A stretch of DNA of 64,000 bases from Papilionanthe hookeriana x Papilionanthe teres (Eukaryota; Streptophyta; Magnoliopsida; Asparagales; Orchidaceae): the NCBI GenBank assembly GCA_022702705.1, contig CM040421.1:70674121-70738120 (forward strand), written 5' to 3'. A program made the translations under genes and the position numbers. The notes under the pieces were generated by a model. It was not told where the DNA came from. It did no database searches and saw only the letters and a list, made by a program, of their open reading frames with translations. This document shows, piece by piece, positions 10,017-20,190 of this stretch (within the stretch, counting starts at the first letter, position 1; each line of letters starts with the position of its first letter).

Positions 10017-10763
10017 TTGCAGATTATTCCAGAATACGAACTAGAAAGAATGCAGAATGTCGAGAAGCAAACTTTTGAATACTTCGAGAGAATCAGAGGC
10101 GAGGAGGATCAATATACAAGAAGGCCTCGAGCTACATACGTACGTGTTCTCGAATACGAACAACAACAAATCATGGACTCGCATCCGGGATTTGAAAAGA
10201 ATGGGTCGAGCAAGCCGCCTAAGAGAAAACACCTACTCGGAACCCCGGAGATGGATGCCAGGGAAAGGGAGAATTACAATACAATGTGGATGCTGCTACA
10301 ACTTCGCAGAAGACAGGAAGGGAAACCCACCGGGGATACTCCGTCATGGAAAGGTAGATCCAATTCCATTAGTCATCAAAAGGATGGTAAAGAGAATGAT
10401 AACATGGAGGGTACCGCCGCAGATTGCATACCCAACGCTTGCATCATTAACATTTACGAGAAGGGTGACCGCATACCCCCGCACATAGATCACCACGACT
10501 TTGTCGGACCTTCTCGCACGCTTTCTTTTCTGAATGAATGTAATATCATGTTCGGATCTGACCTCCGGATAGCAGGCCCAGGTGAGTTCCGAGGGCCAAG
10601 TAAAGATACCATTACCGGTAGGTTCCGTCATGATACTAAAGGGCAACGGAGCAGATGTCGCTAAACATTGCATACGGGAGTACCAATGAAGCGGATCTCG
10701 GTTACTTTCGGAAGGATGGATGACGGAAAGCACCTTACCACTTCCGACCGGACCCGTAGTTAG
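10017..10763 (+). pseudogene. AlkB-type 2OG/Fe(II) dioxygenase domain (ALKBH9/10-like), left copy, frameshifted
   Basis: AlkB enzymes oxidatively remove N-methyl groups from nucleic acids using 2-oxoglutarate and Fe(II); the plant ALKBH9/10 group demethylates m6A in RNA. Recognisable pieces alternate between frames: FEYFERIRG (frame of 10017), then GLELHTYVFS and GKGRITIQCGCCYNFAED with NPPGILRHG (frame of 10057). The next pieces, PNACIINIYEKGDRIPPHID and GPGEFRGP, are back in the first frame. The HxD iron ligands are at 10482-10490 and the distal His at 10666-10668 (AKHCI), but in different frames. A further shift near 10675 precedes the terminal ISVTFGRMDD-like stretch, and the likely end is TAG 10761-10763. 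At least four frameshifts mean this copy is dead. The right element has the unshifted version. Confidence 0.85.
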
Positions 10764-11590
10764 AGAGCCTCCGGCCTTACGAGTCGTGAGTTACATGGAA
10801 AATATCACACCTCCAACGTACATCCATACAACATCCTCGACAAGGATGGCTTGGAAGGTGATGTTATCGACCATGTACCTCACTATTCGTACATGGATTT
10901 CGACGGATGCCTTTTTTGATGGATCAACAAAGATCATACATAGTCCGTTTCGAGTCTACATGGATTGTATGAGATGTATTCCAGATCAAGTTGTATGATG
11001 TATCTTCAACATGATTGGAATGAAAGTGACCATGTCACCTTTTTGGCCTTCACCTCTTTTGTGCAAGTTGACTGGGAAACGCCATTAAAGTTAAATAAAC
11101 TTCGAACGAAGAACAGAAAAGAAAAAAAAAGAATAAAAGAAAACTTTCCTTAAAAAGCTAAAAAAAATGATGAACGCCAAATCCACATGAACATTAAATG
11201 AAAGATAAAGTAAATTTGAATCGTTAAAGGACAAACAAAATAAACACATATCTCAAATCAAATATCAATCAAATTCAAACTCAACCTTCCAAATCTGAAA
11301 TCCAATCCATTCTACTCTCTCCCTTGTCTGGGATGGAAGTGGTCGATTCCATTGACATGGAGCCACGAGGTTTTCGATTCGGATCTGATGGAGAGGAATT
11401 TTATCCAATCCAAACCAGCAACTTTCGATCAACTCTTTTGAGAGGGATATGTAGCATCTACGTATTCCGTCCTATTCTGTTTCTTTCCACAAAAATCTTT
11501 TACAACTTTCATGAAATTCTCGAAACACCAAAATTCCACACTTTTCAAATCAACACTACAAATCTTTGCGAAATCAATTACCATTCAAAA
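10764..11590 (+). other. 3' untranslated region before the tandem repeats
   Basis: This is non-coding sequence. Its first ~250 bases resemble the corresponding stretch after the right AlkB ORF (about 55782-55550 on the minus strand) in short motifs such as GGTGATG...; the rest is AT-rich. I see no gene. Confidence 0.5.
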
Positions 11591-12414
11591 TCAAATTCTT
11601 GGGGTTGAGGATTTTACATCTGATACTGCATTGCTTTAGGTTCATTCCCTATCTCAATGAAATACATCAAAATCAAATTCTTGGGGTTGAGAATTTTACA
11701 TCTGATACTGCATTGCTTTAGGCTCTTTCCCTATCGCAATGAAATACATCAAAATCAAATTCTTGGGGTTGAGGATTTTACATCTGATACTGCATTGCTT
11801 TAGGTTCTTTTCCTATCGCAATGAAATACATCAAAATCAAATTCTTGGGGTGAGGATTTTACATCCGATACTGCATTGCTTTAGGTTCTTTCCCTATCGC
11901 AATGAAATACATCAAAATCAAATTCTTGGGGTTGAGGATTTTACATCCGATACTGTATTGCTTTAGGTTCTTTCCCTCTCGCAATGAAATACATCAAAAT
12001 CAAATTCTTGGGGTCGAGGATTTTACATCCGATATCGCATTGTTTTAGGTTCTTTCCCTATCGCAATGAAATACATCAAAATCAAATTCTTGGGGTTGAG
12101 GATTTTACATCCGATACTGCATTGCTTTTGGTTCTTTACCTATCGCAATGAAATACATCAAAATCAAATTCTTGGGGTTGAGGATTTTACTTCCGATACT
12201 GCATTGTTATAGGGTTCTTTCCCTATCGCAATGAAATACATCAAAACCAAATTCTTGGGGTTGAGGATTTTACATCCGATACTGCATTGCTTTAAGTTCT
12301 TTCCCTACTGCAATGAAATACATCAAAATCAAACTCTTGAGGTTAAGGATTTTACATCCAATACTGCATTGCTCTGAGATCTCTCCTCATTATAATGGTT
12401 CAATCCAATCAATT
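11591..12414 (+). repeat. Tandem array, ten units of about 82 bp
   Basis: The phrase TCAAATTCTTGGGG recurs at 11591, 11673, 11755, 11837, 11918, 12000, 12082 and 12164, with variant forms at 12247 and 12329. This gives spacings of 81-83 bases, after which the array decays. Units are mostly very similar. Tandem arrays between the coding region and the 3' LTR are a known hypervariable feature of Tat/Ogre elements and can seed satellites. The right element has an unrelated 50-bp array in the same place. Confidence 0.95.
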
Positions 12415-12816
12415 CAATTTTCTTTTGAGGTTGAAGATGTTACATCTAAAACCACAAAATTCTAATTTTCATTTCAAGTTCAAATCCCTTCAAATTAATT
12501 TTAATAAACTTCAATCTAAATTGAAACTCAAACTAAAATCTGAGCTCACACATCAAAACTTAAATGAAATAAAATGAAATCTAAATCGAAATTCCCCTAG
12601 ATCATGCGATTTGGGATTCACCTCCTTTTCCTTTCCCCAGCGAGAGTTCAGGAATCTCCAGTCTCAGAGATATGCTTGACACTCCCCAGTGGAAATTCTT
12701 CTACTCTGTCCCAAGTTTGTCACTTGGACTTTTGTGTTGATTTTGTTGATCGCTTCGGTCAATGCCAATACACGCGGTGTGCTTGGATAGCACACAACAC
12801 CTATTGGGGGTCCATT
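12415..12816 (+). other. End of the internal region with candidate polypurine tract
   Basis: This is non-coding sequence that matches the reverse complement of 53597-53870 in the right element. ATTGGGGG at 12803-12810, six bases before the LTR start, is a possible but short polypurine tract. A low-complexity C/A-rich piece lies at 12440-12560. Confidence 0.45.
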
Positions 12817-13359
12817 TGTTGACCTCATTTTTGATGAGGTCTTCTCTTCTCTCTTTAGTACTTAGGATCTAGCCTTAGGCTTTTCCTTTGACTATCCTAG
12901 AGGATTAGAATTGGGACCCACCATCTAGAAATTCAAACCACTTCTTAAACTCCCTGCAAACTCCACAAACTCGATTGTAGACCCCTAATCACCTGAGGGT
13001 TGAAATCAAATGTGGAAGTTTAAAGGATGAGTTCCTATGGGACTCTTTGGCCTTAGGACCGCCCCGGGTGGCCCGGTCCGGTGAGGGCCGACTTACACAC
13101 ACACTACACTTATACACTACACTTTCACACACCTCCTAAAACCACACCCATACCCAACTTGACCTCCTCGACTCATGGAGGTGATTCACATGGATGGTCC
13201 TTAACCCCTAAGCCCTCGGCAAGAGGTTAGGAACAACATAGTGAATGCCTCAAATGAGTCCCTTCATGGCTCATGTGGGCTTGATATGGCTTCATGGCTC
13301 AACCAAAATGATTTCATTCCACTTACATTTACCCAATCTTCAATTTTCTAAATTTTCAA

Positions 13360-14560
13360 TTTTTGACCCCCGGGACCCAGACCCACCAAACCTATCAAAT
13401 GCCCTTGAAACTACCCAAAATTTGCAAAATCACCTAAATTACCCAAAATTCCCCAAAATCATTCCTAAACATTTCCCACCACTCAAATTGATCATCCATA
13501 GCAAAAAATTCCAAAAATTCCAAAAATACCCCCCAATACCCTCCAAATACCCAAAATGCCCCTCTTAGCCAAAAAAAAAAATCCAAAAAATCAGAAAATT
13601 CCAGAAAATCCCAAATATTCCCAATTCCATTTTTTCCAACTACACCATGGGCCAATTTTGTAAATTTACCCCACTTTTACCAAAAATCCCCAATTTGACC
13701 CATTTTTAACCCACATGAACCCAATGTCAAACCAAACCTCCCTAATTGACCTCAATTTTGGTCCAATTCATATCTAAACTTCAATTCAATATCCCCAATA
13801 TCAATTTTTACCAAATCCAAGTCCGATTTGATTGACATTTGAATCCAATTTCACTTTTGACCTTAAAGCCTAATTTGGACCCATGACCCAAACTTAGCCC
13901 AAAATAACCCAATTCAACTCCAATTAACCCCAAATCTTTTCTAACCTTCCCTAACATCCCCAAAAACAAAACACTAACAGAATTTGCCCAAAATTAGGAC
14001 CCAAACCCCACTCAAATTCAACCCAAAACCAAAAAGCCCAATTTTGACCTAAACCCAAACTTAACCCAAATAGGCCCAAACCCCAAAATCCAACCCCGAC
14101 AAAAGTTGAAACCTCTTTGAAACAGCCCTACAAACATTTCTAAACATTAATTTTAAACCAATTTCAACATTAGCTCAACATTAGCCCAAGTTAACCCGAT
14201 TTGGCCTACTATTAGTCACTTTACTAAAAAGCCCAAATTCAACCCAATTCAAACCCAAACCACCTCAAATTTGTTTCAAATTACTCATGGCACATTCCTA
14301 AACCAAACCCAACAATTATTTGGCCCAAAATTTTACAAATTTCCCATCCACCAATTTATTCCGAAGCATAAAAAGCCCATTTTCTTAAACCTTCCTAAAG
14401 AACCCACCCAAAACAAATTTAAAAGCCCAAAATTTATTCCAAAAGCCCACATGAAATTTCTCTCATCATACCCATAATTTAAAACACTTCCTAAGTTCCA
14501 ATCCCATCATCAAATGATTCCAAATCAAGCCTCATGACAAATCACCCCTAAATGCCAAAA
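13360..14560 (+). other. Strand-asymmetric C/A-rich, G-poor zone of the LTR
   Basis: The plus strand is made of CCCAAA-, ACCCAAT- and CCCAAATT-like words with very few G. The complementary strand is therefore rich in TTTGGG and TTGGG words. The same zone occurs reversed in the right LTR (about 51900-53060) and in part in the LTR fragment at 20191. The open frame 13245-13568 in it is a by-product of the low complexity. Confidence 0.8.
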
Positions 14561-15183
14561 ATCCCAAAATCCCTTTCTCATGCAAGTAAGCCAAGCCACT
14601 CCCAAGCCATGAGCAAGCCTTGAAGCCATGCACAAGCCACATGAAGCCATGGGATTCACTTTACACATCATCATACCATTAATTGCAAAAGGAGGAGCCT
14701 CTTTTTAAGCCCCCTTAAAAGGGTTTTAACCCTTTTAATGCTTCACCTTAATCCATGATTAATCCAAATATTCATGGATGGTGATTTCACTACCCTTTCC
14801 TAACTGACTCATCTGACCTCCCTCAGCCCAAATCAGTCCCTTGGTGGGTGCACCAAGCCCAATTACATGAGTTGGCCAAAATCAACTCAAAATGAGCCTC
14901 ACCCCATTCCATTTCAATTCAACCACTTTACACATGTCCAAACCCAATTGACCTCACCATTGCCAAGCCCTGACCTCCCTGGTCAAGATGGTGACTCATG
15001 CCTGCCGGCCAGCCACCTGGGTCGCCGGAAAACGCCATGGCCGAGACATTGGAAGGAGCCAAGCATTGAAATTCTCCCTTGTTGAGTTGCCCCATGCCCT
15101 GTGGTCATTGCAGCTGTTCTTCCCTTGCCAAGAGCAGCTCGATCCCGATCCCTAACTCCCCCAGGAGGCCCTTCGACCTCTCC

Positions 15184-15191
15184 TATTTAAA
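15184..15191 (+). promoter_or_regulatory. TATA-like box of the LTR
   Basis: TATTTAAA is followed by ACACCACCTCTCTCGGCC. The same block recurs in the LTR fragments at 21083-21090 and 26802-26809 and, reversed, at 51356-51363. Conservation in the most diverged copy makes it the best core-promoter candidate. A second AT-box, CTTATAAAATTGG near 19913-19925, is also conserved and is an alternative. Confidence 0.55.
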
Positions 15192-17745
15192 CACCACCTC
15201 TCTCGGCCATGGAAGGGGTGTTGAATCAACCTTAAGGAAACTCGCCAAAATCATTCCGGACTACTCCCCACACATAGAGAACTTGATCCACATTGAAATC
15301 CCCCTGCCATTTCCTCTCTGTGAGCTCAATTTCAGAGTTGAAATCCAAGCCCAAAACCAGGACACTTCTCCACAGTAACCCAATCCCCAAATTGATTGGT
15401 CCTACACGTTCACCAGACCAAGAGAAGAAGTTTACTAGCAAAAGCGCCATCTCCAGGCCACCCATCTGTTCCAGACTCCAAGCTTTGTAATCAGCTGTGG
15501 TCGAAATCATACCTGGACAATTCACCATGCCAAGGGACTTCATTTGGAGCTTGCTTGGACCCAATCGAAGGTGACACAACTCTCAGATCGAAGCTTCACT
15601 TCTCTGATCAAAGGTATGGACTCACTCTTCTTACCAAGCTTACAGAGATTCTCCATTTAATTTGAATCAATTTCAATGCATGTTTACCGTATGGATGTGT
15701 TCGTTTCTTCAAGACGAATCCATAGAGCATAAGAACACAAAAATCTGTTAAGAATCGAGTGAGAAATTAGGGTTAGAAGGTTGACGATCACGGGTGCACT
15801 CCAGTCGTAGACGATAACTGGGAGCCATCGGATCGAGCGTGTATCGAGCGGACGGTCTGGATCGATCCGAACAGCGCGATGGTACATGAACCGCGGGTCC
15901 CTGGATTGCTGAGTCGGATGGCGGCGCCGAATCAGGAGACGACGCGTGGCCTTTCGGAGCTGCGGAGGATGGCGTGGCGGCGCTTGGATAAGTAGGAAAT
16001 TAGGGCTATTTTCTATTTATTTAATTACCAGAACTTAGAAAATCCATAACTTTGTGTAGAAAAATCTTAAAAATAAAATAAAAATACCCTCTTGCTCAGT
16101 GAACAGAGGAGAATAATGTGGAAAAGAAATCATTTAATTTCATTGAATATTTGATTTTTAATGATTTATTTACTCTCTGCACATTTTCAATTCTCCATGC
16201 ATGTATACAATTCACCATGGCATGAGACCATAGGGCTTTTGAAGCCTCCGAATTTGGGGACATTCCCCGAATTTTCCAAAGTCGGAGGCCATCCCTATGA
16301 AGAGTTATTGATTTTTCAATTCTAGGTCATTATTTTGAGTATTTTAATTCCAATAATTAGCATGTTGTGAAATAAATTCTAGGAAAATTTGGAGAGGTTT
16401 CATATGACCAGAGGACCCTAGGGAAAATAGGTTTTGAGTTAACTCACTTAAAATAACCCTAATTGACTTAAACACCCAAAATGAAACTTTAATTAATTAG
16501 AGCTAATCAGACATCAAATTGACTTGAAATCAATTCTCCACTGACCTTTAGGATCAGAGAAACCCACCATAAAAGTTTGAAGTCAATTGGACTTGGTTAG
16601 CCCTATCAAATGGGTTGATTAAGCTATTTAGCCAAACTTAAACTTCAAAAATTCATAACTTTCAAAAAACTTTTCAAAAATTCACCAAATTGGTTTTGGA
16701 GCCTCTCTGATATCAGGTGAATTTAAGAAAATTAAAATTGCAATTTTCCAAAAAAGTTGATTTTTTGCATTATTTTAATATTTTAATAATTAAAAAATAA
16801 TAAAAATCACAAAAATAATAAAATATACCAAAATGTCACATTTTGAATTTTAATCATTTAGGAACAAACCCCATATTTTTCTTAAGTCTCTATGATGAGA
16901 TATCAAATTTTAAAGTTCTAAGGTAATTTTAAAATAAAAAAATGTATTTTCTAGCATTTCAACAAAAATAATTCTAATAAATCAAAGAAAAATTAGATAA
17001 TTATAAAAATTGGTTCTCTGGTTTCCTTAATATCAGAGAGATTTTTGAAAAATATAAAATTCATTTTTCAACCTTTATTTTATTTTTAAATTTATTAAAA
17101 CTCCAAAACTCAAAATAATTATAATAAAAATAATATAATTCCAAAATCACTAAAATTAGTCCACTGGTCATTATGAATGTCTCATAATTTTCTTAAGGAC
17201 AGAAACTTTCCTTTGGTCATATTATTAAATTTTCCTTGAAAATCCCTATTTTCCACCAAAAATAATTACATAAATAAATTAAATACGGAAAAATCATATT
17301 TTCTCCTCTAATGTCTTGATTGACATATGAGTGAAGTCACATAAAAATTTTAAATTCATTTAAGCTCAATTTAGTGAGTTATTGAATTAATAAGTTTAAA
17401 GGGCAAAATGGTAATTATAATTTTAACCTATAATTAAAAATTTTAGGTTTAATTGAAAGGGTGGATAAAATATTTGATACTAAGTTGATTTTGGATGTTT
17501 GAAACTTAGGTAGTTAAAGGGTAGAAACCTACCAAACAGTTTGAAAATAATTAAAATAAACCTTAATCAAATAATTAATTAAACTTGGAAGAATAATAAA
17601 AAAATTGGAATTATTAAAATAGGGATATTATTAGGAAGAGTTTTATTCTTTAATTTAAAAATCCCTAAATTAATCACCACAATAACATTTAATTCCTAAT
17701 TGAAATGATAATCCAAATTCAAGATTTAAAATGTTAAAAGACTAA

Positions 17746-18115
17746 ATCATTAAATTAAATTAAAGTTAAAACATTTAAATTAAATCCTTCTAAAATTTCA
17801 ATTAAATTAATATTTTAACAATTAAATTAAATCATCTTTAAAAAATAAAATATTAAATTAAAATTAAAAATTTAAATTAAATTAAATTTAAATTAAATTT
17901 AAATTAAATTAAATTAAATTAAATTAAAATTAAATTAAATTAAATTAAATTAAATTAAATTAAATTAAATTAAATTAAAACATATTAGATTAAATAAAAA
18001 AATAAAATCAAGTTAAAATAAAATAAAAATTAAATTAAATTAAATAAAATTAAATTGAAAGTAAAACTAAACCAAATTAAATTAAACTAAAATTAAATTA
18101 AATTAAATTGAATTA
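17746..18115 (+). repeat. (TTAAA)n pentanucleotide stretch in the LTR
   Basis: This consists of runs of AAATT/TTAAA with interruptions. The same stretch lies at the matching place in the LTR fragment (23745-23935) and the right LTR (48855-49145), so it belongs to the family rather than to one copy. Confidence 0.85.
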
Positions 18116-18686
18116 AATATAACATCACCAAAGACATAAAGAATTCAAAATAAATCTAAAACAACTTGAACACTATTCCAAACTTAAACCCATTAATTGA
18201 AATTAAATTAAATCACAATTCACTTGAACATTAATTTGCCCTCAAAAGCTCATGTTGTCATAACTCCTAAATGGAGTGTTAAGTGAAGTATTACTTCACT
18301 AATAGGATATTCAAATGTCCTAGTTCACTGAGCAAGATAACAAAACTTGAACTCCTGGATGATTAATTCATTTTGTATAATTAAATTCTCTTGGACTTAA
18401 AACAATCCTAGAGGTATTGAAAAGATGTTTAAGATTCGTCTTAAGCACTTCTTCAATATGATAGGATATTTATAAGAACAATTGAACTTAATTGTTCTTT
18501 GATGAAGAAAATCGTCCTCAAACCAAAACACAAGAACCTAGACATCATAGGAGATGACTAGCTATAGGAGTAGGACCTTAGTAGAAAACCATAACCCTTC
18601 CCTTAGCTTTACCTAGGAACTTGCTTTAAATGCTTAAATATTCTAAATTGTGTTTAAGTGCAGCTTGGGATGACGGGAAGACCCTC

Positions 18687-18695
18687 CAGGTACGC
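18687..18695 (+). promoter_or_regulatory. Candidate 5' splice site in the LTR
   Basis: CAG/GTACGC has its GT at 18690-18691, embedded in the conserved phrase GGGATGACGGGAAGACCCTC. The LTR fragment has CAA/GTATGC (24668-24676), the diverged LTR CAG/GTACGC (30441-30449) and the right LTR CAG/GTACGC on the minus strand (about 48258-48250). The block downstream is AT-rich with repeated TTGCAATTTAC, intron-like in composition. If transcription starts at the upstream TATA box, this donor is in the leader RNA. Confidence 0.4.
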
Positions 18696-19823
18696 TTTTG
18701 TTTTTTTGCAATTTACCTCATTGCAATTTACTTTATTGCAAATGCACTTTACTTTTCTTGCATGATAAACAACTGTTGCATGAAAACCCACACCTCTAGG
18801 ATAGTAACTAAAACTGAAACCAAAACTAAATTAAAAGTCATTACAAGATAAAATTCACCGTCACAACATTTCAAAATATAAAACAACTCAAAATTTAATC
18901 ACAAACAGAACAACAAAACTACAACTACAACTAAATAAAAATGTCTTGTTGGATGATCGGGAATACCTCGGATGATGTAACCTACGTGTTGCTAACGAGA
19001 TTTCCCACGGTCTAAATGAAAGTGTGGAACTCATTTAGTTGAGTTTAGCAAATTCATCTGGACTAAGTGAATCCGATAAAAATAACGATGCCGGAAGGAT
19101 GGAACCGTGGCATCTTAACCGGTGTTGTTATAATCAACTTTAAGATTTGTTTTAACTAAAACACTAAAAAACACTTGGATTTTAAGACTTCTCTAAACCA
19201 GAACATTTTTTCTCATCTCTTGATTTATAATATTTAAAACTAAACCTTCTCCAACAACAAGGAGCTCGGAGCATGGTGGGCAGCACGGCCATCATCATCA
19301 GCAAAACCCGAGTCTACTTCAGCAAAACTTTCTTAGAATTAAATAATCAAACCATAGAACCTAGAGGTAGTTTGCCTAGTGCAACATAAATCCTCAACCT
19401 TTTGTTAGGCATTTGCATTGCAAATTAAGCCCTAACCGGTCTTAGGACTCCGAGGTAGTCGTTCGATATGACATAAACCCTCACATCTTCGAGGCTGTTT
19501 GCATAACTGTGTCATACAAATATAAGTCCTAATTAATTAAAATTGGCAAGATCAAAACAATAAATAAACATTAGGACTTTCCTGAATTCAAGCCAAACAA
19601 TAGGATAGTCGGGAAATTACCGAAGTTCTCTTCGAATCTGTAATTTCTCCTACCTTTCTTCCTTTGAATTCCTAAAAAAAAATGTTCCAAACTTGATCCA
19701 TTCCCTATTGAAATTCCAAAATTCAATCCCTTGAAAACTTAAACTTTGAGATTCTTGAGAGAAAATTATTAGTTATTATCGAGAGTTTTCTTCAGTGATT
19801 CCCGTCATTTAAGATGTAATTAA

Positions 19824-19903
19824 TTATAGGGGCTTGCCCTTATAGGGAATTTTAAGAACCCAGGTAATATAAACCCTCCTTAATTTCTTTGTATTAAGCA
19901 GGG
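19824..19903 (+). other. Two conserved hairpins near the LTR end
   Basis: The first is TTATAGGGGCTTGCCCTTATAG (19824-19845), a stem with a CTTG loop. The second is CCCTCCTTAAT...ATTAAGCAGGG (19874-19903), which has one mismatch here. The LTR fragment has the second stem perfect over 11 bp (25851-25880) and the first at 25801-25822. The right LTR has both on the minus strand (47123-47102 and 47073-47044). They may be RNA structures acting in 3' end formation, dimerisation or packaging. Confidence 0.6.
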
Positions 19904-20190
19904 AACTTGTCGGCTTATAAAATTGGTTCGCAGACCAAACGGATGTCACAAAGCTTCTAGTTTATTTAATCGAGCCCCATCATTAAGTAGTGTGTCTATT
20001 CTTCGGATAGATACACGGCTTGTGATGTGGCGCTCATTTATATAAACTATTTGGGATGTGAGATCGAGTTTGATTTCATATCTTAAAATTTTCAAATTCA
20101 AAATTATTTTTAAAATCAAATGCTACTTTCTAAATTATATATACATATATTTAAACCAATTTTAAAATCTAAAAAAAAAATAAGCAGACA

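Larger units (their letters stand above)
12817..20190 (+). repeat. 3' LTR of the left AlkB-bearing element (7374 bp)
   Basis: It starts TGTTGACC and ends GCAGACA, imperfect inverted ends of the TGTYGRC/GYCGACA type. The end is fixed by its match to 1-216 and by the point where sequence of another LTR resumes at 20191. The start is set from the inverted end and from the matching start in the right element (53596), and is less certain. Along it lie a C/A-rich, G-poor zone (13360-14560), a TATTTAAA box (15184-15191), an AT-rich half with a (TTAAA)n stretch, a donor-like CAG/GTACGC (18687-18695) and two hairpins near the end. It holds no credible gene. LTRs of this size are at the top end for plant elements. 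Confidence 0.8.

Noticed and set aside
12604..12822. 72-codon frame with a hydrophobic start, like a secreted peptide
   Set aside because: It ends across the LTR start and the matching sequence in the right element does not keep the frame.
13245..13568. Pro/Asn-rich 107-codon frame
   Set aside because: It is a product of the CCCAAA-like low-complexity zone; the reversed copy near 52800 is not open in the same way.
13360..14560. Interstitial telomere-like array
   Set aside because: The words are irregular CCCAAA/CCCAAT variants, not runs of the plant CCCTAAA unit.
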